Assembly: GCA_964590435.1 (NCBI GenBank)
Contig: CAZPWT010000044.1
Span: 6,582-70,581 of the forward strand
Reading direction: 5' to 3'
Source of the DNA: WSZJ01 sp964590435
Lineage (GTDB): Bacteria > Planctomycetota > MHYJ01 > WSZJ01
DNA: 64,000 bases
Part shown: positions 1 through 8,613 of the stretch, piece by piece
Numbering within the stretch: the stretch's first letter is position 1
Layout: every line of letters starts with the position of its first letter
The notes under the pieces: model-generated
The model's database searches: none
Seen by the model: only the letters and a program-made list of their open reading frames with translations
What the model was told of the DNA's origin: nothing
Program-made: the position numbers and the translations under genes

Positions 1-695
1 GTGTTCTTGTGCCCCTCGGCGCGCTTCATGTAGGACGCCTCGGCCGGGCCGAGCTTGTTGATCCCCGCTCGGTCGCGCCACTCCATGTCCAGCATGACCC
101 CGTACGGCGGATCGGTGAGCATGAGTCGCGGCGCGGCGCCAGACAGAAGCCGCTCGACGTCGTCCTTCTTCGTGCTGTCGCCGCAGAGCAACCGCTGCTC
201 ACCCAACGCCCAGAGATCGCCGGGCTGGCTGATCGCGACCGACTCGGGAAGCGGAGCTTCGTCCTCGACCGCGGGATCGGCGAGCGCGATGCCGGAATCC
301 CGAGCCAGGCGCTCGACAAACTTGTCCAGCTCGGTCGAATCGAAGTCCACGGACTTGAGCAAGCTCGCCAGGACATCGTCGTTCGTGCCGGCGAGAGCGG
401 CAAGCGGATCGATCGTGAGCAGAAGCTTCCGCGCCTCCTCCTCCGTCACGTCGAGGACGAGCACCGGCACCTCCACGTCCGGGGTCGTCTCGGCTCTCAG
501 GTGTCCATCGATGAGAGCCAGGCTACCGTCGGGCAGCTCGCGTGCCAGGAGCGCGTCCGCATAGCCGATTTCCTTCAGCACCGCCTGCATCGCCTCGCGC
601 TGGCGCTTCGGATGGAGCCTGAAGTTCTCGGGGTGCGGCTTGAGTGCACGCGCCTGCACTCGGCGCAGTTCCTTGATGCGGTTCTTGATTTCCAT
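1..695 (-). CDS. ParB-like nuclease / DNA methyltransferase fusion (3' end outside window)
   Basis: Only the first 231 codons are present because the gene runs leftward off the window; no stop is seen. The N-terminal part (about residues 12-110) looks like a ParB/Spo0J-type domain with the motif LIDGHLR near residue 61. Around residues 195-199 comes the methyltransferase catalytic motif DPPYG, preceded by a CGDST motif, as in phage-encoded ParB-methylase fusions (N4- or N6-type DNA methylases of the D12/N6-N4 class). The start ATG is at 693-695. The gene is divergent from the HTH gene at 856. It probably modifies element or host DNA; the target site cannot be read from sequence. Confidence 0.85.
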   Translation of the reverse strand, partial: MEIKNRIKELRRVQARALKPHPENFRLHPKRQREAMQAVLKEIGYADALLARELPDGSLALIDGHLRAETTPDVEVPVLVLDVTEEEARKLLLTIDPLAALAGTNDDVLASLLKSVDFDSTELDKFVERLARDSGIALADPAVEDEAPLPESVAISQPGDLWALGEQRLLCGDSTKKDDVERLLSGAAPRLMLTDPPYGVMLDMEWRDRAGINKLGPAEASYMKRAEGHKN

Positions 696-855
696 GCCTG
701 AAAACTACGCGTTCGCAGGCGGAAAGTCTGTTCTGGAATGAATCCTAACAAAATGGTAACATCCGCCCCAGTCGAGTCGAGACCCAGTGGACCTTCCCTA
801 TGGCCCGCGGAAATGCCTCGACCTTAGTTCAATTTTTACAAGGGAGCCATTAAGT

Positions 856-1971
856 ATGAGCGATACATCAGAGAAAGAGTCCCGGCAGGAGCCGAGCAGC
901 CCCGCACGCCGCGTGCTCGCCTTGCGCCCTTGGTGGCAGAGGTACGCCGGGCCGATCCGCCCCTCGGACATCTACGCCGGTGCGATCCTGACGCATGCGC
1001 TGGAGATCATGCCGACGGGGCGCGTCGCGAAGCAGCTCATGCCGGCGATGGTCCGGGCCTACTCGGAGTTCCTCCGCGATCTGCCACGCGACCTGGTCGA
1101 GCAGGGGCTAATCCAGGCCGCCCCACATCCTCCCGGAGATGCGTGGGCAGAGCACCTGGCGATGCGGGAACTCCACGCCTTCATGATCAACTGGATGGGC
1201 GAGATTCCAGAGACCAATGGCCGGCCCCTTCGCGACTTGAGTGTTCGCCAGCTCATGCTCCACTTCTACTACCAACACTCGCTGTGCCCACTGAGACCCC
1301 CGAACCGCAGGTTCCCGGCTTCAGTTGAGAGCCTCGCTCCGGAGTCGGTGTTTTCAATCTCGCGTGAGAACTCGATTGCAGCTCACGAGTACGAAAGTGC
1401 CCGGATCATCGACGGCCTCGAGCACCTCGCCAGGTGGGGGAATACAAACGCTGCCGGGAAGCGCGGCGCCTTGTTTACGAATCAGGACGTGGAGGAAGTC
1501 CGAAATGAACTCTGGATCGACCACCCACTGAGCGCGCTCTACAAAGCCAAAGACGGTTCGTGGAAGCTCCTCGCACGAGAGATGGTGTCGAAGCTGCGCG
1601 ACGCCGGGAAGTTCTCGCGGACGGCGGCGCATGCTCTTGCGTCGAACCTAGATGAGAGCGAAAGCGCGGTCCTCGATTCTGATCAGATCGCAGATGGCGA
1701 AGCGGTTATCGACCTCCTGGCGGTCCATGCTGCGCGAGCGCGGATGCTGGAGATCCTGGACGGTGAGGTCCGACGCCCCGCTGCTTCCAACCTGGTGAGA
1801 ATTGTCCGAACACATCTGATTGACTTGATGCTGCGCCGGAAGTCGCAGCGGAGTATCGCGGAGATGACGGGTGCCAGCCCGGGACACATCTCTCGAGTCC
1901 TGAGCCGGGAAGTCGCGCGTCTGAAGAGCATCCCGGAACTTAAAGAAGTGTGGGCTGCCCTACTGGGGTAA
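856..1971 (+). CDS. Hypothetical protein with C-terminal helix-turn-helix
   Basis: A 371-residue soluble protein that I do not recognise. I chose the ATG at 856 because AGGGAG lies 9 bases upstream; an upstream in-frame ATG at 787 has no ribosome-binding site. The last 60 residues contain a helix-turn-helix-like stretch (RSIAEMTGASPGHISRVLSRE), similar in pattern to sigma region 4 or transposase-type HTHs. It is the first gene of the rightward run of element genes and is divergent from the ParB-methylase. A regulatory role is inferred from the HTH only. Confidence 0.7.
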   Translation: MSDTSEKESRQEPSSPARRVLALRPWWQRYAGPIRPSDIYAGAILTHALEIMPTGRVAKQLMPAMVRAYSEFLRDLPRDLVEQGLIQAAPHPPGDAWAEHLAMRELHAFMINWMGEIPETNGRPLRDLSVRQLMLHFYYQHSLCPLRPPNRRFPASVESLAPESVFSISRENSIAAHEYESARIIDGLEHLARWGNTNAAGKRGALFTNQDVEEVRNELWIDHPLSALYKAKDGSWKLLAREMVSKLRDAGKFSRTAAHALASNLDESESAVLDSDQIADGEAVIDLLAVHAARARMLEILDGEVRRPAASNLVRIVRTHLIDLMLRRKSQRSIAEMTGASPGHISRVLSREVARLKSIPELKEVWAALLG

Positions 1972-2025
1972 CAGAAATTCTGAATTTGGCAGGCAACTTG
2001 TGGGTGTCTCGCATGCCTTGGAGTA

Positions 2026-2268
2026 ATGGACACACACCTCAAGTCAGCAATACCCGATCCGGCCCGAGCGCGAGCTCTCGGTCGGGCGCTCCTCCCGGAG
2101 CTGATGGCAACGGAAGACGTCGCGCTCGCCCTTTGCGTCGGAGTTCGATCTGCGCGGCGGTACCTCCGCGCCGGGTGGCTCGGCCCAACGATCCAACTCG
2201 GTCGACGGGTCTTCCTCCGGCGTGAGGCCTTCATCGCCGCGCTCAAGCGGGCGGAGGTGGGCGCATGA
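2026..2268 (+). CDS. Small HTH protein, excisionase/MerR-like
   Basis: An 80-residue protein with the pattern of an HTH_17/MerR-type winged helix: LMATEDVALALCVGVRSARR, then a wing-like GPTIQLGRRVFLRREAF segment. Proteins of this size and pattern serve as recombination directionality factors or transcriptional switches on mobile elements. Its stop overlaps the start of the next gene by 4 bases (ATGA), so the two are translationally coupled. Confidence 0.7.
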   Translation: MDTHLKSAIPDPARARALGRALLPELMATEDVALALCVGVRSARRYLRAGWLGPTIQLGRRVFLRREAFIAALKRAEVGA

Positions 2269-2537
2269 AGTACCTCAATCTGGGAAAAGTGCTACCTCCG
2301 GAGGTACTCGCGGAGGTTCAGCGGTTCGCCGCCGGGGCATGCTGGATCCCCGTCCGCGTTCGTCGGCGATTCAAGACCGCAAGCAACCCAAGCCGCGACA
2401 AGGAGATCCGTCGGCTCCGCGATGCCGGCCGGACCTACCGTGCAATCGGCGAGCAATTCCGCCTCGCCGCGTCGGTGATCTGGACGATCTGCAACAAGGC
2501 GCCCGGCCGTCGCGGCGGCGGTAGGAGGGGCAAATGA
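2265..2537 (+). CDS. Small CD3324-like HTH protein
   Basis: A 90-residue basic protein. The opening MKYLNLGKVLPPEVLAEVQRF and the C-terminal HTH (TYRAIGEQFRLAASVIWTI) follow the layout I know from CD3324-family/Mor-like small DNA-binding proteins, in which a short N-terminal helix pair precedes an HTH. It overlaps its neighbours on both sides by 4 bases. A DNA-binding role is likely; its target is unknown. Confidence 0.6.
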   Translation: MKYLNLGKVLPPEVLAEVQRFAAGACWIPVRVRRRFKTASNPSRDKEIRRLRDAGRTYRAIGEQFRLAASVIWTICNKAPGRRGGGRRGK

Positions 2538-3364
2538 GCCTCCCCGCGCTGGTCCAGGGTGGTTTCTGGCGACACCCTAAGCTCTATGACCTGGCGGAGC
2601 GTCTTGGCGTCGAGCGCGCACACGCCGGCGGACTACTCGTCTCCATGTGGTGTTGGAGCCACGAATACCACCCGGACGGAGATCTTTCGAAGACGCCGCC
2701 TTCCCTCCTGGCGGAGGCCTGCGGCTGGAGAGGCGATGTCCGGAAACTCGCAGCTGCGCTTCGGGAGTCAGGATGGGTCGATCCTGACGGCCGAGTCCAC
2801 GAGTTCCTTGAGCACCAGGGCAAGGCTGCGCGACGTCGTGCCGCGAATCGCGAACGGATGCGCACAGAACGCGCACACCATGCGCACAAGAAGAACACCC
2901 CTTCTCCTTGTCCTTCTCCTTTGCCTTTGCCTTTGCCGTTGCCTTTTCCTGAAGCCTTAACAGCAAAGGACTCTTGCGCGGAGCCGGCAGCGGCCCCGGC
3001 GTCCGCGCCGCATGAGGATGCGGTCCTTGAATTCCCAACGGCAGGAAAGACTCGCTCCTGGAACCTGTACCCCAGCAAGGTCCAGGAGTACCAGTCCACC
3101 TTCCCGGGAGTCGACGTCGTAGCCGAGTGCCGACGCGCTCTCCAGTGGCTGCGGGACAACCCGGCGCGCAAGAAGACCGCTCGCGGGATACCCAAGTTCC
3201 TCGGCTCCTGGCTCGGCCGGGCCCAGGACCGCGGACCGACCACGCGCCCTCCCGCGTCCCCGCCCCCTTCCAGGACCGACGACCTGCCCGTGCTCCGTCC
3301 TCCGCAAGTAGATCCGGTCCTGGATGGTGTCCGCGACCTCCTCGGGGAGGTGCCCCATGCGTGA
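2534..3364 (+). CDS. Phage replication-initiator / helicase-loader-like protein
   Basis: A 276-residue protein. The N-terminal about 100 residues resemble a winged-helix replisome-organizer domain (GGFWRHPKLYDLAERLGV, then ALRESGWVDPDGRVHEF). A low-complexity tract of Pro-Leu and Pro-Ser repeats follows at about 122-142. The C-terminal region (WNLYPSKVQEYQSTFPGVDV ... GIPKFLGSWLGRAQDR) has the usual form of phage O-like proteins that load DnaB. It lies directly before, and overlaps by 8 bases, the DnaB-type helicase, which supports that role. The Pro-Leu tract comes from tandem CTTTGC/CTTCTC-like hexamers, so its length may vary between strains. Confidence 0.72.
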   Translation: MSLPALVQGGFWRHPKLYDLAERLGVERAHAGGLLVSMWCWSHEYHPDGDLSKTPPSLLAEACGWRGDVRKLAAALRESGWVDPDGRVHEFLEHQGKAARRRAANRERMRTERAHHAHKKNTPSPCPSPLPLPLPLPFPEALTAKDSCAEPAAAPASAPHEDAVLEFPTAGKTRSWNLYPSKVQEYQSTFPGVDVVAECRRALQWLRDNPARKKTARGIPKFLGSWLGRAQDRGPTTRPPASPPPSRTDDLPVLRPPQVDPVLDGVRDLLGEVPHA

Positions 3365-4709
3365 CGTACACCTCCACAACCTGGATCTGGAACGCGCCGT
3401 CCTCGGTCCCTGCATCTGCCACCCGCGCCGGGCGCTGCCGCAGGCGCAGGAGTGGCTGGGAGAAGAGGCTTTCTTCGACCCGCGGCACCGCGAGCTGTGG
3501 AACGCTCTCCTCGACTACCTGCGTGCGGGTTGCCCGGAGGGAGACCGGATTCTCTTTTTCGACTTCCTGGCACTGCACAGCGCATGGGAGGCGGTCGGCG
3601 GCAGCGACTACGTGGCCTCGCTTCTGAACGGATTCGACTGGGATTGGGCGAACGTGGGCTCCTACGCACAGCAGGTCGCACGGTACGCCCAGCGAAGGGG
3701 CTACGTCGCGGCGGGTGATGCCATTTCCCAGGAGGCACAGGGCGGCGATCCCGATCAGGACATCGCCGAGCGCGCCGCCACGATCCTGAAGCAGGTTCCT
3801 GCGGCGGGCGGCTCGAGCGGCAGCGAGCTTCACGAGGATCTCCCCGACTTCTGCGCGCTCGACCCCGAGAAACTCTACGGGCCGGCCGCGAAGTGCGGGA
3901 TCAGTTCTCTCGACTACGCCGTGCCCCTCCACGGGCCGAAGTTCGTGGTCGTCGGTGCCCGCCCCGGGCATGGGAAGACCGCCCTGGCGATGACGTACAC
4001 CGTCACGACGGCCGTGGCCCAGAAGCGTCGCGTCGTGTTCTACGCGCTGGAACAGGAGCCGGTGATGCTGAAGATCAACTTCCTGTCCCAGCTCACCGGG
4101 CTCCCCGCGACGAAGATCGCGCGAGGGGAACTGCCGCCGGAACAGCGCGAGCAGCTCAACATTCACGTGCGCGACCTGCTCAAGTCCTTCCAGGTCACGT
4201 TCGTCAACGCGGCGGGCTGGACAGCGGAGCGGATCGTCGCGCACGCCGAGGCGCAGGCGGCGGTGGCGAAGCCGGGGTTGGTGATCGTGGACCACATGAA
4301 CCTCATCCGGCTGCCCCTCATCGGGCAGCGGAACGGTCCCCAGACGAAGCAGGAGGCGATGGCGGCGGTCAGCGCCGACTTCAAGCGCCTGAGCCTCTCG
4401 ATCGGCTGCCCGGTCATGGCGCTGACCCAGTTCAACCGCGCCGGGGCGACCGAGGACAAGCGCCCCACCACGGCCGCGATCCGGGACACCGGGATGATCG
4501 AGGCGGACGCGGACGTGATCCTCCTGCCCTACCGGCCCAAGGCGGGATCCGGCGGGGCGGTGTTCGAGAACGACGTCGAGATCATCGTCGCCAAGAACAA
4601 AAACGACGCGCCCGGCCGGATCGAGTGCGGCTTCAACCCGCCCACGATGAAGTTCGTGGCGCGGCGCGAGACCGCCTCAACTCCGGGCGACGACGAAAGG
4701 GGGTTCTGA
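3357..4709 (+). CDS. dnaB: Replicative DNA helicase, DnaB type
   Basis: 450 residues. The N-terminal all-helical DnaB domain (NLDLERAVLG near residue 8) is followed by the RecA-type ATPase. Walker A GARPGHGKT is at residues 200-208 (Lys207), Walker B is VIVDHMN near 310, and the C-terminal sensor/arginine-finger region ends with DADVILLPYRP and VAKNKNDAPG, typical of the DnaB family. The ATG at 3357 has GGGGAGG 6 bases upstream; an ATG at 3324 would lengthen the overlap with the upstream gene. Together with the upstream initiator-like protein it forms an element-borne replication module. Phage/element origin is inferred from context. Confidence 0.92.
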   Translation: MRDVHLHNLDLERAVLGPCICHPRRALPQAQEWLGEEAFFDPRHRELWNALLDYLRAGCPEGDRILFFDFLALHSAWEAVGGSDYVASLLNGFDWDWANVGSYAQQVARYAQRRGYVAAGDAISQEAQGGDPDQDIAERAATILKQVPAAGGSSGSELHEDLPDFCALDPEKLYGPAAKCGISSLDYAVPLHGPKFVVVGARPGHGKTALAMTYTVTTAVAQKRRVVFYALEQEPVMLKINFLSQLTGLPATKIARGELPPEQREQLNIHVRDLLKSFQVTFVNAAGWTAERIVAHAEAQAAVAKPGLVIVDHMNLIRLPLIGQRNGPQTKQEAMAAVSADFKRLSLSIGCPVMALTQFNRAGATEDKRPTTAAIRDTGMIEADADVILLPYRPKAGSGGAVFENDVEIIVAKNKNDAPGRIECGFNPPTMKFVARRETASTPGDDERGF

Positions 4710-4915
4710 TGGAGAGCTTCGCCGAAAACCGTCTCCGCCTGATCCGTGCGCAGCTCGCCGCCGTCGTCCTCGTCGTCGAGGACGGCGAATGCGAGCTTCC
4801 GCCCGGGGCCGTGGCGGAGTTGCGTCGGATCGAGTCGTACCTGGACCGCATCAGCGCGCGGGTCGATCCCGCACGCATCCCAGTTCCCTGCACCTCTTCA
4901 GGAGACCTCGCATGA
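4709..4915 (+). CDS. Small hypothetical element protein
   Basis: A 68-residue protein whose start overlaps the helicase stop as TGATG and whose stop overlaps the next start. It is predicted to be mostly helical, with no Cys/His metal motif except one Cys in each half. Nothing in it identifies a function. Tight coupling to the helicase gene supports it being real. Confidence 0.6.
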   Translation: MESFAENRLRLIRAQLAAVVLVVEDGECELPPGAVAELRRIESYLDRISARVDPARIPVPCTSSGDLA

Positions 4916-5256
4916 GAATCGCTTCGAAATTCGACGGGACCTGCTCGCTGTGCGGCTCGACCTGGTCCGTCGGCGACGAAATCGAATACCGCAAGAACTG
5001 CGGTTCGATCTGCACGACGTGCTCGGCGAGCGGCCGCACTCCGCCCGAAAAGACGAATGCACCACCGACGACCTCGGCGAGCGCCTCCCCCGCGTCGGCC
5101 CTCGGAGGAAGCGACCTGCGGGCCTTGACGGACGCAGCGAACCGGATCGAGAGGGCCCTCGCGGGGATCCTCGCGGAGATCCGTGATGCGAGGCAGCAGG
5201 CGAGCCCCGCGGCGCCGCCGAGGTCACACGCCGCGCGGGAGGAGGGCCCGTTCTGA
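4912..5256 (+). CDS. Small zinc-ribbon-like protein
   Basis: A 114-residue protein. Its first 45 residues carry CSLC and CTTC pairs around GSTWSVGDEIEYRKNC, the pattern of a small zinc ribbon seen in many phage DNA-handling proteins. The rest is an Ala/Ser-rich linker and a helical tail. The ATG at 4912 has AGGAGA 6 bases upstream and overlaps the previous stop by 4 bases. A nucleic-acid-binding role is only an inference. Confidence 0.6.
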   Translation: MRIASKFDGTCSLCGSTWSVGDEIEYRKNCGSICTTCSASGRTPPEKTNAPPTTSASASPASALGGSDLRALTDAANRIERALAGILAEIRDARQQASPAAPPRSHAAREEGPF

Positions 5257-5612
5257 TGTCGATCACCGCCACCGTCATGACCGACGTCACCGAGACTTCC
5301 TTCGTCACCGCCGCCGACCAGCGCACCGACCTCGTCGCCCTCCTCGCCGCAGGCGTCCTTCGCCTCGCCGCGGAGCGCGCCCGGGTCGAGCGGAAGCGAA
5401 TGCGGACGCCCGAGCCGCGGTCACAGTCAATCGCCATAACCCCTTCTATACCATCGAGATATGACTTGCTGAGCACCCGGGGCCAGAGCGTGTATGCGGG
5501 CCAGACGGGTCGGCCTGCCCGACGCGGGGCTGGCGCGGGAAACGGGGCGCAGCGAGCGCCCTCCCCCACCGCCGCCAAGGCGGCCGACACCGAACAAGGA
5601 GCATGCAGATGA
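5256..5612 (+). CDS. Small hypothetical element protein
   Basis: 118 codons, starting at a TGATG overlap with the preceding gene and ending in an ATGA overlap with the DUF2924 gene. The N-terminal half has a helical, Ala/Leu/Arg-rich stretch (LVALLAAGVLRLAAERARVER), common in short phage proteins. The second half is low-complexity and looks poorly constrained. No function can be given. Confidence 0.5.
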   Translation: MSITATVMTDVTETSFVTAADQRTDLVALLAAGVLRLAAERARVERKRMRTPEPRSQSIAITPSIPSRYDLLSTRGQSVYAGQTGRPARRGAGAGNGAQRAPSPTAAKAADTEQGACR

Positions 5613-6493
5613 CCACGATGACGCTGGTGCAGGCGAAGGAGCGTCTGGCCGCCCTCACGAACTCGGACGTGGCCTGGCTCTACCGGAAGGCGACCGGCGG
5701 GCAGAAGCCGCCGCGGGGGACGAAGCCGGAGACGCTCCGGGACGCGGTGGCGGACGTCTTCCGCGAAAAGGCCCCGGGGCCGGAGGAGACCGCCGTCCTC
5801 CCGGACGACGTCGCGGGGTGGTTCGACCAGGTCGGCGCCGGCCGCGCGGTGGCGATGACCTCCAAGCCCGAGAAGGAGACGAGCGTCGCGGTCGAGCTGG
5901 GCAGGCTCGCGAAGCTCCCGACGGGCAACCTGCGCGAGAAGTACACCGAGCTCTACGGGAAGCCGGTCAAGACGGGCAACCGCCAGTTCCTGATCAAGAA
6001 GATCGCGTGGAAGCTGCAGGCCGACGCCGAGGGCGGCCTTTCGGAGAAGGCGAAGGCCCGCGCCGAGGAGATCGTGGACGAGTCGATCGTGAAGGGGAAG
6101 AAGCCGAAGATGGCGACGGAGCCGAAGTCCAGGGACTCGCGCCTCCCCGCTCCGGGGTCGATCATCACGAAGACGTGGCGGGAGAAGACGCTCTCGGTGC
6201 TGGTGGGCGAGAACGACTTCGAGTTCGAGGGCCAGAAATGGCGCAGCCTCTCAGCGATCGCGAGCAAGCTGCTGGGATGCCCCTCGAACGGGTTCCTCTT
6301 CTTCAATCTCCTGCCCGCGCAGAAGGTGGCGGTCGAAAAGCGCGCCGCGAAGCAGGTGGAGAAGGAGGCCAAGGCCGCGGAAGCGTCCGAGCCGCCCTCC
6401 CCTGCCGCCGACGGCGCGACGGATGCGCCGAAGGCCGAACGGAAGGGGAAGAAGGGCCGGCAGCCCGCCAAGGCCGGAAAGGGGGCGAGGTAA
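5609..6493 (+). CDS. DUF2924 family protein
   Basis: A 294-residue protein that matches the DUF2924 layout: LAALTNSDVAWLYRKATG near the start, a KKIAWKLQADAEGGLSEKA region in the middle, and then PGSIITKTW and the FEFEGQKWRSLSAIASKL/GFLFF region. DUF2924 proteins typically sit immediately upstream of a large serine recombinase on phages and integrative elements, as here. I prefer the ATG at 5609 (AAGGAG 7 bases upstream and an ATGA overlap with the previous gene) over the ATG at 5603. The C-terminus is Lys/Ala/Glu-rich. It may assist the recombinase in integration or excision; this is unproven for the family. Confidence 0.88.
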   Translation: MTTMTLVQAKERLAALTNSDVAWLYRKATGGQKPPRGTKPETLRDAVADVFREKAPGPEETAVLPDDVAGWFDQVGAGRAVAMTSKPEKETSVAVELGRLAKLPTGNLREKYTELYGKPVKTGNRQFLIKKIAWKLQADAEGGLSEKAKARAEEIVDESIVKGKKPKMATEPKSRDSRLPAPGSIITKTWREKTLSVLVGENDFEFEGQKWRSLSAIASKLLGCPSNGFLFFNLLPAQKVAVEKRAAKQVEKEAKAAEASEPPSPAADGATDAPKAERKGKKGRQPAKAGKGAR

Positions 6494-6496
6494 CCC

Positions 6497-8095
6497 ATGC
6501 GCCGCCCGAGCGAGTTGAACCCTCCCCGGAAGCAGATCCGCGCCGCGATCTACTGCCGTGTCTCGACGGACGAGCGGCTGGGGCAGGAGTTCAACTCGCT
6601 CGACGCGCAGCGTGAGTGCTGCGAGTCCTTCATCGCCGCCCGGAAGCTCGAAGGCTGGACGGCGCTTCCCGTGAAGTACGACGACGGCGGGTTCAGCGGT
6701 GGCAACGTCGAGCGCCCGGCGCTCCAGCGGCTCCTGGCCGATGTGGATGCCGGGCGCATCGACGCTGTCGTGGCGTACAAGTTCGACCGCCTCTCGCGCT
6801 CGATCAAGGACTTCGCCCTCCTCCTCGAAGGGTTCGAGGAGAAGGGCGTGGTCTTCGTGAGCGTCACGCAGCAGATCGACACCTCGAGCGCCGCGGGCCG
6901 CCTGCTCCAGAACGTGCTTGTCACGTTCGCGCAGTTCGAGCGAGAGGTCATCAGCGAGCGGACCCGCGACAAGATCCGGATGTCGAAGCAGAAGGGCAAG
7001 TGGCTGGGCGGCTGCCCGCCGCTCGGCTACGACCGCGCGAAGGAGGGCTGCGCTCTCGTCGTGAACGAGGCCGAGGCCGCGCGGGTCCGCGAGATATTCG
7101 CCCTGTACCTCCAGGAGCGGTCGCTTCTCCGCGCCGCCCAGATCGTCAACGCCCGGGGTTGGCGGTCGAAGACCTGGACCACGAAGAAGGGTGTCACGAT
7201 CGCCGGACGCGAGTTCACCAAGACGTCGCTGCAGCAGCTCCTCGTGAACCCTATCTACGCCGGCCGGATAGCGCACCGGGGCCAGACCTTCAAGGGCGAG
7301 CACGCCGCCGTCGTGGACGAGAAGACCTTCGCCGCCGTCCAGCGCGTCCTCGAAGACGGCCGCCGGCGCCCGGTCGGTCGCGGCCCGAACGAGAACGCCT
7401 ATCTCCTCGGCGGCCTCGTCCGCTGCGCCGCCTGCGGCTCGGCCATGACGGCCGGGACGACGACCAAGGGAGACGTGAAGTACCGGTACCACGTCTGCGT
7501 CCGGGCAAAGAAGCTGGGCGTCGACGCCTGCCCCGTCCGATCCGTCCCGGCCCCGGAACTGGAGGCGTTCGTCGTCGACCGGATCCGCGCCCTCGGCCGC
7601 GATCCCGAGTTGGTCGCGAAGGTCATCGAGCGGGCGAAGAAGGCGCAACAGGAGGGCATCCCGCCGCTCCGGACCGAAGAGCGAGCCATCGCTGTCGAAC
7701 TGCAGAAGCTGAAGAAGGAGGCCGCCCGGCTCGTAGCCGCCCTCGCCGGCAGCGACAGCGCCACCACGAGCGGGAAGTTGGCCGAAGTCGAGCGCCAGGT
7801 CGAGCAGTTGAAGACCCGCCAAGCCGAGATCCGCGACGAGATCGCGGCGCTCTCGAAGGCGACCGTCGACGAGGACGACGCCCAAGCCGCCCTCGAACTC
7901 TTCGACCCAGTCTGGCAGCACCTGACGCTCGCCGAGAAGACCCGCCTCGTCCGCACCGTCATCGAGCGCGTCGAGTTCGACGGCGTGAAGAACGAGATCG
8001 AACTCCACTTCCACCCGCTAGGGCTGGCGTCGCTGGCCGAAGAGCTGAAGGCCACGCCCGAGCCCGTCGTCGCCCCGAAAGGAGCCACCGCATGA
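6497..8095 (+). CDS. Large serine recombinase (integrase)
   Basis: 532 residues with all domains of a large serine integrase. The resolvase catalytic domain has YCRVSTDE with nucleophile Ser23 and the DRLSR motif near 96-100. The recombinase domain follows (GCPPLGYDR ... LLVNPIYAGRIAHRGQ). A zinc ribbon comes next with CAAC and HVC...C pairs, and a coiled-coil of about 80 residues (LQKLKKEAARLVAALAG ... LAEVERQVEQLKTR) precedes the tail. Such enzymes integrate elements site-specifically at attB using attP. It is flanked by DUF2924 upstream and a 4-base-overlapping HTH gene downstream. The att sites are not identified. Confidence 0.96.
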   Translation: MRRPSELNPPRKQIRAAIYCRVSTDERLGQEFNSLDAQRECCESFIAARKLEGWTALPVKYDDGGFSGGNVERPALQRLLADVDAGRIDAVVAYKFDRLSRSIKDFALLLEGFEEKGVVFVSVTQQIDTSSAAGRLLQNVLVTFAQFEREVISERTRDKIRMSKQKGKWLGGCPPLGYDRAKEGCALVVNEAEAARVREIFALYLQERSLLRAAQIVNARGWRSKTWTTKKGVTIAGREFTKTSLQQLLVNPIYAGRIAHRGQTFKGEHAAVVDEKTFAAVQRVLEDGRRRPVGRGPNENAYLLGGLVRCAACGSAMTAGTTTKGDVKYRYHVCVRAKKLGVDACPVRSVPAPELEAFVVDRIRALGRDPELVAKVIERAKKAQQEGIPPLRTEERAIAVELQKLKKEAARLVAALAGSDSATTSGKLAEVERQVEQLKTRQAEIRDEIAALSKATVDEDDAQAALELFDPVWQHLTLAEKTRLVRTVIERVEFDGVKNEIELHFHPLGLASLAEELKATPEPVVAPKGATA

Positions 8096-8502
8096 CCGCC
8101 GCCGCCGAGCCAGCCGCAACCGCCCTCGCCGTGCGCGTCCCTTTCCACGTGGCGCGTCCTTCCCGCCGAATCGAGCTACGGCCGGGGCACGCGCCCGAAG
8201 CCGCGCCTGGCGCGAACGTGCCGCGCGTTGCCCGGCTCCTGGCGCTCGCGCATCTCTGGCAGCGGCGCCTGGGCGATGGCGAGGTCGAGGACTACGCGGC
8301 GCTGGCCAAGCCTGCCGGCGTCACCCGCGCCCGCGTCTCGCAGATCATGGACCTGCTGCTGCTCGCGCCGGACATCCAGGAGGAGATCCTGTTCTTGCCG
8401 GGGGCAAGGGGCCGCGAGCCGATCACCGAGCGGCATCTGCGGCCGATCGCGGCGACGGCTAACTGGCGGGAGCAAGCCGAGCAGTGGCTGGGCCTGAAGT
8501 AA
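8092..8502 (+). CDS. HTH protein associated with the serine recombinase
   Basis: 136 residues, starting in an ATGA overlap with the recombinase stop. The centre contains a ParB/KorB-like HTH pattern (DYAALAKPAGVTRARVSQIMDLL), followed by LAPDIQEEILFL and a C-terminal ITERHLRPIA segment. This is the order seen in recombinase-linked HTH proteins of the DUF2924 modules. It may regulate the module or help direct recombination; that is inferred from coupling only. Confidence 0.75.
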   Translation: MTAAAEPAATALAVRVPFHVARPSRRIELRPGHAPEAAPGANVPRVARLLALAHLWQRRLGDGEVEDYAALAKPAGVTRARVSQIMDLLLLAPDIQEEILFLPGARGREPITERHLRPIAATANWREQAEQWLGLK

Positions 8503-8545
8503 GTCCCTTCCGGCTCCGGAGGAATCGGGAAATACCGGGTAACAT

Positions 8546-8587
8546 TTGACTTGCCTTTGCCGTACAATGACCAAACAAGCAAGTCAA
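8546..8587. promoter_or_regulatory. 9-bp inverted repeat upstream of the 8614 gene
   Basis: TTGACTTGC (8546-8554) and its exact complement GCAAGTCAA (8579-8587) are separated by 24 bases, in the 111-base gap between the recombinase module and the cargo genes. It could be an operator or a recombination-site arm. The centre-to-centre distance of 33 bases is about three helical turns. Confidence 0.35.
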
Positions 8588-8613
8588 GGCGTGGAGGACA
8601 TAGGAGGGGTGTC

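Noticed and set aside
2577..4295. Very long open frame on the minus strand opposite the replication genes
   Set aside because: Antisense to a DnaB helicase and a replication-initiator gene that are clearly coding; a G+C-rich genome leaves such empty frames open. It has no recognisable content.
755..8545. Shared word GGTAACAT at 755-762 and 8538-8545 as element attachment core
   Set aside because: Eight bases recur by chance over this distance and no empty-site comparison is available.
8546..8570. TTGACT ... TACAAT as a promoter for the 8614 gene
   Set aside because: Only 11 bases lie between the two boxes, far from the 16-18 needed.
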